A stretch of 64,000 nucleotides of DNA from Primulina eburnea. Taxonomy: Eukaryota; Streptophyta; Magnoliopsida; Lamiales; Gesneriaceae. The first letter of the stretch is position 1. Each line of letters begins with the position of its first letter. Below are positions 11,786-23,767 of the stretch, in pieces. The position numbers were made by a program, and so were the translations under genes. Where the stretch lies: positions 6,782,183 to 6,846,182 of the forward strand of contig NC_133117.1 of NCBI RefSeq assembly GCF_022965805.1, in the 5' to 3' direction. Below the pieces are notes generated by a model, which was not told the DNA's origin, did not search any database, and was given only the letters and a program-made list of their open reading frames with translations.

Positions 11786-13009
11786 TTAGCTTCCTAACTT
11801 CTTGGCAAATCTCTTAGACATGAATGAATGCGTAGCACCACAATCAAATAACATATAAGCTGGTATATTATCGATTAGAATGGTATCAGCTATGACATCA
11901 TTCGATTTGTCAGCCTCTTCTTGAGTGATAGCATAGACTCGAGCATTTGGCTTGTTCTCCCTAGGATTATTTGGAGTTGTTCCTCCTGCTGGGTCATTCC
12001 TTGGATCTGGAAAAGGGCATTGAGCAATGCGGTGACCCATCTTTCCACAACCAAAACAAGCTCCAGAAGTCTTACGGCATTCACCAATGTGAGTGAATCC
12101 ACAATTTTGGCACTTGACTCTTTCTTTGCTTGATGGGGAAGAAATGGTTCCTTTGGCTGGATCACTGGTGAATTGGTTGCTTGAAAACCTAGGCCTTTTG
12201 AATTGTTGGCCTTGTTGGTACTGGCTTGACTGAGGACGTTTGAGTTTGTTATCACCTTCACGCCTCTTAATGTCATTCTCAGCCCTGATGGCGGCTCCCA
12301 TCAATTCATCAAAACTGTTGGGCTCGATAACGACAAGGGCAGATTGAATACGATTGTTCAATCCCTTCTTGAAGCGATGCATCTTCAAAGCTTCGTCTCC
12401 CAAGATGGTTGGGGAGTAAGTTCCCAATGAGTGGAACTTGGATGAATACTCCACCACTGTCACGTTTGGTTCTTGAACCAAGCTTTCGAATTCTGACAGC
12501 TTCTGCACCCGAACTGCTGTCGGAAAGTACTGCCTCAGAAATGCCTCTCGGAACCTTTGCCAAGTGATAGGTCCCGCCTCTAACATAGCTGGTGAGACTC
12601 CTTCCCACCATTTGGCAGCTTTATCCACAAGAAATGGTGTAATCACTTCTACTCTGATCCTTTGTGGAACCTCAAGTAGTAGAAGATGATTTTCCACCTC
12701 TTTCATTCAATTTTGTCCGACCTCAGGGTCGGAGCTTCCATCAAAGTTTGGAACTCTTGCTCTTCGGAGAGCCTCATAGTGCTGCTTCGTTCCATTCTGA
12801 GCTGGAGGTGGTGGTGGTGGCTGATTAGCATTTGTGTTGACCAACCCTTGCAGCGTAATTGCCACAATCGTGGCTATGGCCATCAAATCGGCCTGACTGA
12901 GTCCAACCGCTGGTGGTGGTTGTTGTTGTTGTTGTTGCTGTTGAGCATCCTCATCGTTGCCGTTATTGTAACGAGGGTTGAGATTGTTCCTTACTGGTCT
13001 TCCGTCCAT
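11786..13009 (-). pseudogene. Element G gag-protease, one stop
   Basis: Gag forms the virus-like particle. The start at 13009 (MDGRPVRNNL) leads a Gln/Pro-rich segment, then FDGSSDPEVGQN and an in-frame TGA at 12707-12709 at a position that is Trp in relatives, so one G-to-A change explains it. The frame then runs open through the gag core (AAKWWEGVSPAML; FREAFLRQYFP) and zinc knuckles (CQNCGFTHIGEC, CFGCGKMGHRIAQC) into the protease. The protease motif reads LFDCGATHSF: the catalytic D(S/T)G is DCG, an unusual residue that may be inactivating. After 11786 the frame is lost but protease-like sequence (ILGMDWLAKNHA) continues to about 11570. Confidence 0.88.
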
Positions 13010-13225
13010 TTCCTACAAATACGAAAGTTTTAAGGTTGATGGCAGAATATGGACTCAAGAAAAGAAACAAAATGATTGAGTAATTGCTTGAAATTTAAAT
13101 ATGAAACTAATGGATAAAATAACTTTTATTGATTTCCCAAGAAAGTGCAATTACAACTGAACTTCGAAATGAAAACATAAAAGCAAATGGGACAAGTGTT
13201 ATTACAAACTACTACTACTGGTGTT

Positions 13226-13735
13226 CTAATCTATCACTTCTCCCAAATCTAATTCCATATGATCCTCTTCCACTTCTTCTTCTTCTTCGGGATTCTCCTC
13301 GGGTTCATCTTCATGGTTGGCTATTACTGCTTCTAGATGTTCAATATGCCCATGCAGAACTGCATTCTGGTCGCTAAGAACTTCAACAGTACTCTCCAAC
13401 TCATGAATCTGTGCATCAGTCTGTTCACTATACTGATTATGCTGGTGCACGAGTTGGTGATTTTGATCCTTGAGTATTTGGATCTTCTCCACTAATGTAT
13501 CACATAACTCGATGAATTCTGCCACAGTCTCTTGGGAGGTTTCAAATTCTTCTTGAGCCTTCCTACTCCTCTCTTCTGCTTCATGCAGATAATGAGCATA
13601 ACGTTGAACATCACTTCTCAAGTGTTCTGCTCGACGCTCTAATTCATCCTTGTCCAGCTCTAGGTAGTAGTTAAGCTCTTTTAGTTTCTCTAACTTCCTC
13701 TCTAAGCTCTTAACGTAGCTACTCTGGTCCGCCAT
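13226..13735 (-). CDS. Additional intact coiled-coil ORF upstream of gag in element G
   Basis: 169 codons, intact, in the sense direction of the element, between the 5' LTR and gag. It starts at MADQSSYVKSLERK and ends in an acidic tail (EENPEEEEEVEEDHMELDLGEVID region). Residues 5-135 are almost continuous heptad-like sequence rich in Leu, Glu, Lys and Gln, so an extended coiled coil is likely. No signal peptide, membrane segment or catalytic motif is visible and I do not recognise the family. It stayed open while gag, RT and integrase each took lesions. Extra ORFs near gag are known from some plant LTR elements; the function here is unknown. A captured host coiled-coil gene is the alternative. 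Confidence 0.7.
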   Translation of the reverse strand: MADQSSYVKSLERKLEKLKELNYYLELDKDELERRAEHLRSDVQRYAHYLHEAEERSRKAQEEFETSQETVAEFIELCDTLVEKIQILKDQNHQLVHQHNQYSEQTDAQIHELESTVEVLSDQNAVLHGHIEHLEAVIANHEDEPEENPEEEEEVEEDHMELDLGEVID

Positions 13736-14626
13736 ATCCTACATCCCAAAACATGAGAGTGAAGATTCAGAAATGATATCAAGAATACAGGTCGAGTTAT
13801 AGACAAATACTGGAATGAATAGAATTAGTACTGCCTATACAATTAACAGAAGAAATAGCTCAAAAATTTTCGATCTCAGAATTACGTGAAAAATTTACTA
13901 AAAATCCTTGATACCAAGAACATGAATGGTGCCAAGTTTGGTGCAAAAATACTAGGTCAATTAGAAATGAAAATTCCTCAAAGTTTCAAAATTTTGGAAA
14001 ATTTTACGGAAATGATGATATCACTATCTAAACGATGGATTTTGGGGTTTGTCGGCGGTGCCAAAACAATAAGTCATTCTAGGTTAGGTTCTCCTCGTCG
14101 AGAGCTTTCCAACGCCTACTTTTAATAGTAAAAATTCCTCCTGGATCAAAAGTTATGGCCGTTCGAAGTTTGCGCGAAAAACACCTCAACTTTCATGCAA
14201 TTTGCAAGGTCTACTACATGCTCCTGCTGGAATTCCCTATCTACTGCAACTCTGATGCTACTGCAATCAGTCTGCTGCTTTTCCAGCATTGTCTGCTGCA
14301 TTCCGAGTCTACTGACTCAGTCTTCTGCATTCAGATCTACTGATTTCGTCTACTGGTTCTGGTTTCGGCTACTGGTCTGGTACTACTGGTTTCCATCTAC
14401 TGGTTCTGGTTTCCATCTACTGGTCTACTGATTTTCCTAACTGTACGTATTCAGTCTATCATTTCAGTAGTCTATTACAAAACTTATTTTCAGTAGTCTA
14501 TTCCCGAAATTCAGAACTTATTTTCAGAACTTTTCAGAACTTAGTTTCAGAAATTTTCAGAACTTGTTATTTCTAGTTCCTCCTCCCCAGATTATGAAAC
14601 CCGGTTCTGCTCTGATTCCGCTTCAA
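13736..14626 (-). other. 5' leader of element G
   Basis: Non-coding leader between the 5' LTR and the extra ORF. It contains tandem CCAGTAGATGGAAACCAG-like words (14340-14430 region), read on the minus strand. A PBS lies next to the LTR. Confidence 0.6.
14609..14620 (-). promoter_or_regulatory. Primer-binding site of element G (tRNA-Met type)
   Basis: On the minus strand CGGAATCAGAGC lies eight bases inside the 5' LTR. It matches the plant initiator-Met PBS GGTATCAGAGC with one mismatch. Confidence 0.7.
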
Positions 14627-15824
14627 TGTCACGCCCCGGGACAGGGGTTGGTTGACACCGGCGTTGCTCTCAAATTTACATTCGAAAACAACAAGCCTCA
14701 GAAGTACGAAATTTAGAAACCAGTCTTTTATTCATAAATACTGAATATTTCAATGTCTGATACAAAATCGAATAAGTAATGTTTTACAGCGGAAATGTAA
14801 ACAAACCAGACATCACAATGTCTTACAAACGCAGCGGAAAACAACATAAATAAAACTGAGAATTAACAATCTTCTTCACCAGCCCCAGAACTGGATCTGC
14901 TCCTCTTCTTCTAGCCTTTCTTCATCGTTCTTATCTGAGATGTTTTGGTGGGTGAGTGATATGGTTGTCACTCAGTAAGCGGGGGCGGGAATAACTCCCA
15001 GTTTTCGAAATCATTTTCCAGAACAGTAATACGAAAATATACGGAAATTCTTATTTTCATAACAGAAATCAGTGTTCAGTGTTCAGAAATCAGTAATCGG
15101 TATTCAGTAGTCGGAAATCAAAAGTTTATCAAATAAGCACTGAGCACGTTCATGAATTTAATGGCTAAACTGATATCAGTCCCCTATATGCTCTCTCCTC
15201 TAAGGGGTGAGGCCAGTAATCAGTAATCAATAATCAGTAATGTTCAGAATATATATTCCTACCATTAGTTCACTAAGTTTCAGTGTTTCAAAATCAGATA
15301 TCAGAAATCAAGAGTACTTTGCTTTAAATCAGAAATCATCAAACGAGTTTCAAGATATTTATACATAATCCCACTTTTAGTAATTTGCTAAAGAATTTCG
15401 GTTGAAGTCTAGAAATCTTCTAAACTTGCTACTGGATTTTACAGCTTCGAAAATACACTCTCTTAGCTCTAATTTCAAGTGATAATCTCAAGATTTGTGT
15501 AACCCATTTCAGAGCTTTGAGAGTGTTATATATAGTCAAAATTCTGACTGTTAGCCTCCCAATTAATGGCCATAATCTGCCATTAACAATCTTTATTCCG
15601 TGTTAAATGCTTCAGTTACAAGTCATGGCTGAATTGGTAACTGTCTGCTGGAATTTCGTGCTGCTGCTGCTGGATTCTAATCTGCTGGAAAAGTACCAGC
15701 TTCTGGAATTTTTAGCTTCTGCTGGAATTTTCCCTTGCTACTGAATTTTTCTAGCTGCTGCAAATATTAACTTCTGCCGGAGTTTTGCATAGCTGCTGAA
15801 ATGCTGGAAATTCGGGTTCTCACA
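14627..15824 (-). repeat. 5' LTR of element G
   Basis: 1198 bp, TG...CA, colinear with 7364-8534. TSD TAATG follows at 15825-15829. Confidence 0.92.
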
Positions 15825-15829
15825 TAATG

Positions 15830-15923
15830 TGTTGCCATTGGGATATATTTTGTTGTTGAGATAATGTGTTGCCATTGAGATATATTTTATTGTTGAGATA
15901 ATTGTTTGAGATGAATTTTTGCC
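15830..15923 (+). other. CACTA internal sequence with a duplicated segment
   Basis: The segment TTGCCATTG(G/A)GATATATTTT(G/A)TTGTTGAGATAA occurs twice in tandem (15831-15862, 15868-15901). A third copy lies left of element G at 7329-7361. The duplication therefore belongs to the host CACTA and is not caused by G. Confidence 0.65.
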
Positions 15924-16372
15924 ATGGGAACCGATGCTAAGAACTTGGTAGAAGATGAAATTATTTTCTGAAGCAAATGCCAACCAGATTCTGTTCCGGA
16001 TGACATTACGATACCCGAATTTGTGCTTTCGAATATGGACTTATATCTGGACAAGATGGCAGTTGTGAATGCAGTTACTGGGAAAGGCTACACTTACAGG
16101 GAAGTGAGCATAGATATCAAGAGATGCTCCAAGGCTTTTAGGTCACTCGGGCTGAGGAAAGGAAGAGTCGTGGTGGTGCTCCTTCCCAATGTGGCAGAGT
16201 ACGCTATCATTGCACTTGGAATCATGGCTGCAGGGGCGTTTTTTCTGGTGCGAACCCCAGTGCTCACGCATCAGAAATACAGAAGCAAGTCGAGGCTGCT
16301 GATGCAAAGCTTATTGTAACAGATGGATTAACCTATCACAAAGCTTATTGTAACAGATGGATTAACCTATCA
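15924..16372 (+). pseudogene. 4-coumarate:CoA ligase-like first-exon fragment captured by the CACTA element
   Basis: From ATG 15924 the frame gives an acyl-activating enzyme N-terminus: IPEFVLSNMDLYLDKMAVV, TGKGYTYREV, KAFRSLGLRKG, VVVLLPNVAEYAIIALGIMA. This matches the start of 4CL and 4CL-like adenylate-forming enzymes of phenylpropanoid or jasmonate metabolism. An in-frame TGA near codon 16 and a one-base shift near 16238 (a T-run) break it; past the shift the other frame continues with the family's (A/G)NPSAHASEI and EAADAKLIVTDG words. A 33-bp tandem duplication (starting AAAGCTTATTGTAACAG) follows near 16306-16372. The AMP-binding signature and the rest are absent. It is a captured fragment, not a host gene, and ends at a plausible exon-1 donor (CACAG/GTTATA). 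Confidence 0.8.
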
Positions 16373-16583
16373 CAGGTTATAATTGACACATATTTGAAGG
16401 GGCATATCCGAGTTTAGGGCGTGCATTTCTTCACCGGAAATTAAAGACAATTTATGCCTTTTGTTTGTGTTTTGTATGCTTTCGGTTTGATGTGTTATAT
16501 ATGTGTGTGTTACTGGTCCATGGATAATAAATTTTCTTGGTGTTCGATATGCTACATCATTTCTCTATTTGGGTGGTGACTTG
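16373..16583 (+). other. CACTA-internal non-coding stretch, possibly captured intron/3' flank
   Basis: No frame or family recognised. An AATAAATTTTC word near 16525 looks like a plant poly(A) signal, so this may be part of the captured gene's flank. It ends at the TSD ACTTG of element E. Confidence 0.35.
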
Positions 16584-18027
16584 TGATAGGCTCATAATAG
16601 TTCCATTTTTTGTTGTCATGTCTCTCGTTGTTACCACTTTAAACGTGTTAAATTGACACATTTTTGTGTGATTTTATTGTAGGAGGAAGTTTTCTGCTCT
16701 TGCGATAAATCTGGGATAAAAAGGGTGATTTTATATCACAATTAAAGTTGCCGATATGATCTTAGTGGAAGACATGTAGCAGAAAAATTCAGAAGATGTT
16801 TTTGCATAAGGCGTGACCACGCCTTGTGATGATTCTTCGGATGCCTAATGAGATAAGAAATTTTTTATATCGAGGAAGAAATAAAAGATAGAGTTTTTTT
16901 TCATAAAAAAACTTTATATTCTTGGAAGATATTTTGGAGGCGGCAAAATAAGATTTTTTCAACAAACACAATCTTCAAAATAAACAATTCACGTGCAAGG
17001 GGGATATTTTTGACAAGAGAAGAAGATTTTCACAAAAAAAAAAAGGAAAGGATAACCTACCTAACACACATAAAAGGAGGGAAGAAGGAATTCTCCAATA
17101 ACCAATAAGCACACACGCACAACAAGAAAAGAAAAAAGGGGAAGAGAATTCTCCTCTCCAAAAAATCTCACGTGAAGCACAAGAAACAAGGGGCTCAAGG
17201 ATTTTCTCTCCAACTCTCTCCACACTTTTAGGCTAAGTTTTATTTATATTCAGGAGATATTTTTACTATTTCAATTTATCACTGTGAGGCTTTTGTGATT
17301 TAATTTAATATTCGTGTTTTGTTCAAGTATTTGTTGATTTGTGATTTATTTATATGAAAGTTGTGTGTTGATTAATCTGACATTTTAATTCGATATATAA
17401 TTTTCTACCGTTCTCCATGAATTCATTGATCCGTAATTGTCATGAACGATTGGTACATGAGTAGCAATAGATTAGGTGTGTTGTGCTATCATAGCATATT
17501 TAATCTAAATAAATCAACGAAACTCAATCTATCGATTGCAGCTATCTCGGTTGTTAGATTTAGGTTTAACTGTTTTCACAAAACGAAAATGTTGTTTTTA
17601 ATTAATATGGAACGCTATCGTGCCCAATTAATTATTGATAAGTTTTGACTGGATGCTGGGTTTGGTCAATTAAATTAGGAAAACACAAGGATTTTAGCGG
17701 CTATCCCTATAATTCTAAGGTTAATTACATGTAACTGCATGAATAAATAATATGTTAGCCGATAAACAATGACACAATTGAATAGTCAAAATTCCCTTGA
17801 ATCAGTTTGGTAATTTAATTCTCGTTTAGATTTATTATTTTTTATTGCTTTCTAATTTTAGTTTTAATATTTTATTAAATTCATATAAAAAAATTCCCCC
17901 CTTTTATTTGCACTTTTACTCGAAAGAAATCACCCCTCGTTCCTTGTGGATTCGACCCTGCTCACCATACACTAATTTTATTTAAAGAGTAGAAATTTAA
18001 GTTTGGTGGCACAACGACAACACACCA
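16584..18027 (+). repeat. 5' LTR of element E
   Basis: 1444 bp, TG...CA. The other LTR is split by element A but colinear; visible divergence is a few percent, more than between the LTRs of A or B, which agrees with E being the older host. It contains hairpin AAGGCGTG-AC-CACGCCTT at 16808-16825. Confidence 0.88.
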
Positions 18028-18032
18028 AATTT

Positions 18033-18050
18033 TGGCGCCATTGACGTGGA
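18033..18050 (+). promoter_or_regulatory. Primer-binding site of element E (tRNA-Asp type, mutated)
   Basis: TGGCGCCATTGACGTGGA, five bases after the LTR end. It resembles the TGGCGCCGTTGCCGGGGA site of Athila-type elements, with several substitutions. Confidence 0.65.
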
Positions 18051-20320
18051 ACGGTGCAAGGTTAGTTTTTTCGAGTTTTGTTATTATCATTTTTTATGTC
18101 TCATTCTTCTTATACAGGTGATTCATCAAGAAAAAAAGAATTTGAGAATTTTTTATTGTGAAATACTTCGAGATGTTTCATTGACAAGTATTCACAAGTT
18201 TTGCCCAACAAAACGGAGAGCCATTCTACGCAGCATGGGTGAGATTCAATAATTTAGTAATAACATTCAGGAATCATGATTTTTATAACTATGTTCTTAT
18301 TCGATTTTTTCTTAAAGGTTTGGATGCAGTTACACGAATATGGTTATTTAATGGAGCACTGACAACTGGTAGTCCACTACTTAGTTGACAAGAAGGCAGT
18401 GTGATATATTTGTTAAATGATATGGCAGAATTTGACCTACCATCAGTATTGGAATCCTTTGCTGCAGAGTTGGAACCACCAATACTCTCCAGAAGTTAGC
18501 CACTCTGATTTTACAGATCAACCTTTCGAGCATCAAAAAGATGAGGGATATAGTCTAGAATTAATCATAATTCGACTGAATGATATGGTAAACAAGTGTG
18601 TGGCATTGAATGAGGAAACTTTCGAGCCTCAATTTGAAGAAGTTTTGGAAGAAATATCAAACGAAGATGAGGCACCAATGAAGTTGAGAGATGAACAAGC
18701 TCGTGAGACTATCGATTTGAGCTCGTCGCTCCATTGCCGAATTCAACAGATTTTGTTCTTCAAAAGCCAATGATGATACTTTATCTCATGCCGATTATTT
18801 AAAGTCACGTTTTGTTGAGGAGACGAGCTTACATTGTATACATCAAGCCAAACTTGAGGGCACATGGAACCAAGACTCATTTATGGTGTCCTATGACACG
18901 CCGCTCTTTGAATGAGTACTTTAGAGGTCAAGCTGACGACTAAAAATCAAGCGCTTTTGGGAGGCAACCCAAATTTCTTGTTCTTATTATTTTTAATTTC
19001 TTTTATTTTTATTTTTTTTTCACATAGTACAATTTTTATTACCTTTGTGCAGAAGATGTCTTATAACAAGGCGTGACCACGCCTTATAAGACAATCACTT
19101 CTGCACCAAAAAAAAAAATTGCCCTTAACACAGTAGATGTTTTCTAACAAGGCGTGACCACGCCTTGTGAGAAAACATCTTCTGAAAAAAAAAGAATTTA
19201 TGTTTTTTTATCTACTGTTTGTTCTCACCCCTTTCACATCTTCTCTTAGCAGCTTCCATCATCAACACCGGTACCACTCCGCCACAGCAATAGGAAGTCT
19301 TGTTCTACGATGCCCAACAATTTTCAGGGGAGTTCTTTAACGTCTCTTGCTTGCTTTTACTGTCTGTGTTGTGCATCTACTTTTTGTGTCATTGAGGACA
19401 TTGCCACATACAGTTGTGGGAGGGATATATAGCCTTATTTCTCGTTTCAATTTCTGATTTTTCTCATTTTTTGCATGTTTAATATAAAAAAAAACATGGT
19501 AGTGTGAAGTTGTTTGATCCATACACGATTTAGTGTTTATTCGTTATCTCTCTCATTTGAATCTTGAATGCCTCTGATGCGAGTCTATGAAGAAAAAAAA
19601 TATTTTCTTTGTGTGCTACTGATTTTGCATTCTTACTGCTACATTTATGGGTAATTGCTCTTGATGATGTGTTGAAATGACAAGTGTATGGGGTCTAACA
19701 CACATACCTATTTTTTTGTGAGCTTTGAGCCTATGAGCAATCATCATATCATGCTCCAATTTTTTCTTGATTGCGTGTTAGTCATACATTGTTGATTTTT
19801 CTAGAACTTGCATTGTTATACATGTCTTTGTTGATACCTTGTGATGGATTAGGTACATAAACAAAGTAAAGGGCATTAGGTTCAAACCTTTTTTTTCGCA
19901 TCAACAGTACCGTTCTTTTTTAGCCTACCCTGATTCGTTTACCCCTAGTGAGCCAAGTTCGAGCCTGAGCCTATTTGTTGGAAAATGACCACATTACAAG
20001 CCATGATAAATCCCTGTTGTTGGTTATTCCTCTATTTGAACCTTGAATTGGAGAATCGTACAAACTTTTCGCACTTACCATCACTTTGAGCCAAGAAAGT
20101 GCAAATTGTTGAGATCAAATGATAATGCTCGAAATCGTTGTCTCGGAAAAAAAAAACTCCTTATGAAAAAAAGAAAAAAAAATATTTATAATGAAAAAAA
20201 ATGAAAAAAAAGGGAGTGAGAAAGAAAATAAGAACTACGAAGAAAAAAAATGATCTTGGATGTTATAATGAGATTGAAGATGCTATTATTTGGATGCAAT
20301 CGTTTTTTGTGAAAAGTGCG
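18051..20320 (+). other. Internal region of element E, largely non-coding
   Basis: Only one frame of note, 18417-18773 (118 codons), acidic in its C-terminal half (FEPQFEEVLEEISNEDEAP), not recognised; it may be a gag/pol remnant. Downstream is a typical 3' untranslated internal region with A-rich runs (20150-20250). Two strong hairpins lie at 19047-19184. No RT, integrase or protease motif is visible in any frame. Confidence 0.55.
19047..19184 (+). repeat. Two tandem long hairpins sharing the AAGGCGTG-AC-CACGCCTT core
   Basis: Hairpin 1, 19047-19106: outer arms GTGCAGAAG/CTTCTGCAC, then TCTTATAA-type arms, then the core. Hairpin 2, 19131-19184: arms AGATGTTTTC/GAAAACATCT, ACAAGGCGTG/CACGCCTTGT. 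The same core occurs in both E LTRs (16808-16825; 23992-24009, one base changed in the loop). The outer stems differ between copies but stay paired. Confidence 0.8.
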
Positions 20321-20325
20321 TGTGA

Positions 20326-23300
20326 TGTGAAGGCCCGAAAATCCTTGCTTAAAAATTTTGAGGAAAATTAAAAAATTTCTTTTTAAAGAACTTAAATTGA
20401 CTCATTCATAAAATCAACTGATGAATCAAGTTCAATGTTTAAAAATATAGCAGCGAAAGAAAATAAAATTTTCCAAAAATAACAATTTAAGAATATTCAA
20501 CAACGGATAAAAATGTTTGCATAAAATGGTAACATGTTGCAAATGAGTCCTCGGGTGCCACTACTGCCGACCCAAGCTGGCTCACTGGTCCCCGCCCTCG
20601 GCCCCATGCTCATCAGTACCTACAACAATCAAGTCTAGTGAGCCTAAAGACTCAGCATGCAAATATCGTAGGTAATGAGTAAATACTAAAGTAAAATTTA
20701 CATGGGATAAAATATCATGTCATGAGGCATACTGAAAATGACTTGCACTGAGCAATTATAATACGTGCATGACTGAATTTAATATCATAGTAAAAATGTT
20801 TGCTCCTTGGAGCCCTGTACTGAAATGACTGATAATAATTTTCTGTTGAGATTATGGTCTACGCCTGTGGCCCCTGCACTGAACTGATTGATCGGTAACT
20901 GGCTACCGGGGAGTATCAAACTGAACTGAACTCACCGGTCACTGGCAACCGGGTGGTACCAAACTGAACTGATCGGTCACTGGCGACCGTGTAAAATAAT
21001 GCTCCCATAATAGTGAATTGACCACAAGCAATATCGCATAAATCTCAAATATAAGTATTTTCTATTTTCATGCACGTAATATAATTAAATGACATAATGA
21101 AAATATCATGTATATTTTACCAACTGGATTGGATCGCTCCCAGGCTCGCTGCAACCTAAATATGCCATGAAAAATATGCAATAGCTTATACTTCACCAAA
21201 CTATGCAATTAAGTTTGAAAATGCGACAATTACGTCTAACGACTTCGTATTTAATCATGACTCCGAACCAACCGAACCACACTGAACCGACGTATATTCA
21301 TGATTAAAATATGCTTAAAATTATGAACTAATGCTCCTAAAATGATGAGGGTCGAAATCTAGGTGAAATGGAGGCCAAAACAAGAAACGCTCTTTCGACA
21401 GTCAATTTGGCACATCGCACCGTAAATTCTCGTATGATCTCAAAAATGATCCGAATCACGAACGGTCAAAAACATGACCTTCCCAACTCAATGAGGCACT
21501 GTCAGTCCAAGGCCATAGGCTAAAAGCCAACTGAGAACTCGAACGAGTCACCGAACCAACACAGCAAGTTGCTGTACAAAAATACAGCAACTGTGCTGGG
21601 TTTGCTTGCATCGTTTTCGAGGCTAATGGCCATTGGGGCTTGAACCACCGACCAAAACCTCTCACCAACATCCCAAGGAATGATTTGAACCATGGCTAAG
21701 GGCCCTAGGGCAGCCACAATTCGCCTCATTCCAGCAACCAACCGAAAGTTCCTACCCGAGAACAAATTCTGCACGTCGGGCTCTTGTTCTTGTTTTGCTG
21801 TCGCGGATCGTTCCAGTGGTCATTTGATTGACCATGACACAATCTAGACATCTATGGGCATGGTATGAACCGTGGCTAAGGGCCATAGGCCAACCAAGAT
21901 CCATACCATTCCACAAAACTCGAAGCACAAGTGCTGTCAAAAACCGAAGGGCCGAGAAGGGGAGGGGCTATTCTTGCTTTTGATTTAAAAACCGGCGCAC
22001 CATGGACCAAGCCACCAAAAGGGCAACTTAGTCACGTCTTAAAAATGCTAGGGAAGTGATACAACAATGGCTATGGGCCTTGTGGCAGCCATGATCAGAT
22101 CCATTTCCATTATGACAGCAAACTGAATTTTCGAACACAATTCTGCACCTATGGGGAGCCTTCTGTCATTTCGGTTTTCCAGCAAGCATGGGGGCTGAAT
22201 GAATGGACCAACATGGTCCTAATGCATCCTATTACATGTCTAGGTTCCGCCTTGGGAGCCTGGAGTTGAACCATAACATGTAGCAACTGAAACAAGAGAA
22301 AACCGTGAAGAGCATCATGAAAGTCGAAAAATTCTGCACATGCATTTCGAAAATGCTTGATGTAAATTTCGGTTTTCTTGTGTAAAAATCATGTAAAAGT
22401 GATGTTTAAAATAATAGTAGGACTTGATCGAGGTTTGAAAGAAATCTAGACATGCCTTTGATTCGTTTGAAGGAAAAACGAAAGAATACGACGACTCGGC
22501 GCGGAGGAGGTGGAGCGCTTCTTTCCTTTTCTTTTCTTGCTCTCGATTTTCACTCTTGTTCTAGGCTATGGTGCTCACGATTTTTTAATCTGAAAGGCTG
22601 CTGAATTCGGTGGGGAGGGAGAGGAATTAAGTGGTTAGGGGAGTGAGGGAGATGGGTGCACAATATATGGAGCAAATCAAGACCAAGTCTACCTCATTTT
22701 GAAATTTGAATTTTTGTTTGCTATCAAATATTTGTTGGGTGATTCTAGAATGATGTGGCCGATACTACAAGACTAGGAATGGTTAGGATAAGCTCTAGTA
22801 TTAATTAATTAAGGTTGATCAAAATAATTAAAAAGCATGCATGCTAAACTAACAAAGAATGAGTCAAAAGAGTGGGTTGGCAAATGAATAATCTAGCAAC
22901 TAAGGGGCCGAAAATTCGAAATAAAGAAATGAAGGGAAGTGTTGCTTATTTACTAAATTTATAACCCTTAAAAGCCTTACTTATCCTTTAAATAATTTAG
23001 TGAATAAATCCCTTAATTAATTGAACTCAAATGAATTTATTTCCTACTCACCTCAAGTAATTAAAATAAATCCTCAACCTCCTTTTTAACTTAAATCAAC
23101 TTACTTGATAGCTAAATTAAATCCTGGAAATATTTTCTAAATCTTAAATTTTATCTCTAAACTCCAACTCCAGTTCGGCCTCACTGAAATAACTGAAAGA
23201 ATAAAATCAAACTGCTGGCTAAAATAATTAACTTCAAAGGAAAGCATTTAAATAATCATGCAATGAAGTCAATTAAATTCAAAATACTAGAATTATGCAT

Positions 23301-23332
23301 GGCTTGTACGTAGTCTAATTACGGGTTCTACA
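20326..23332 (-). mobile_element. Solo LTR F of a Ty3/gypsy element (3.0 kb)
   Basis: Read on the minus strand TGTAGAACCCGTAATTAG...GGATTTTCGGGCCTTCACA. Flanked by TSD TGTGA (20321-20325; 23333-23337). No internal domain or second LTR, so this is the product of LTR-LTR recombination. Orientation follows the TTAGACTCACTAG-like phrase seen in reverse near 20635. It contains imperfect ACCGG(T/G)CACTGGC repeats at 20890-20995. Confidence 0.85.
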
Positions 23333-23337
23333 TGTGA

Positions 23338-23767
23338 TTTCTTCAATTCCATAAACACATAGTGCCTTCTTTCCTACCTGACCTTTAGCCACGGTACTAC
23401 CCATTTACAACCCTTGTTTGTGCATTTTAGTTCATTCATTTGGAAGAGGATATGATATATTTGCAAGTTTATGGTAAAAAATTTCGGTGTTTTGACATTA
23501 GAGCTCCTTGATACATACCTAGGCACTTACGAGTGAAATGAGCGAATCCTGTGAGGATTAGACCCTACGCATTTTTATTTCTACACATTCGGATGGAAGC
23601 AATTGTTCATGATGTTGGTACGTTAGGTGCTTAAAAATTAAATTGCTTTGGTGAATGACAAAATATTTAGCTGACAAGTTAATGAAGCAGAAAGAGGATA
23701 ATGAGTTGAGATAATGAATTGAACTCTTTTATGCTTGAGGACAAGCATGGTTTAGGTGTGAGAGATT
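23338..23767 (+). other. 3' internal tail of element E
   Basis: Non-coding. It ends with a GAGGACAAGCATGGTTTAGGTGTGAG block next to the 3' LTR, a weak polypurine region typical of this lineage. Confidence 0.5.

Larger units (their letters stand above)
7364..15824 (-). mobile_element. Element G: near-full-length Ty3/gypsy chromovirus (Tekay/Del-like)
   Basis: Bounded by TGTCACGCCCC... and ...GGTTCTCACA with a 5-bp target duplication TAATG (7359-7363 and 15825-15829). Oriented on the minus strand: 5' LTR 14627-15824, tRNA-Met-type PBS, an extra coiled-coil ORF, gag, protease, RT, RNase H, integrase, chromodomain, PPT, 3' LTR 7364-8534. The integrase C-terminus continues into a chromodomain, which places it among chromoviruses; Tekay/Del is my best guess. 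Several frameshifts and stops make it non-functional, but the LTRs are still very similar, so the insertion is fairly recent. Confidence 0.92.
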
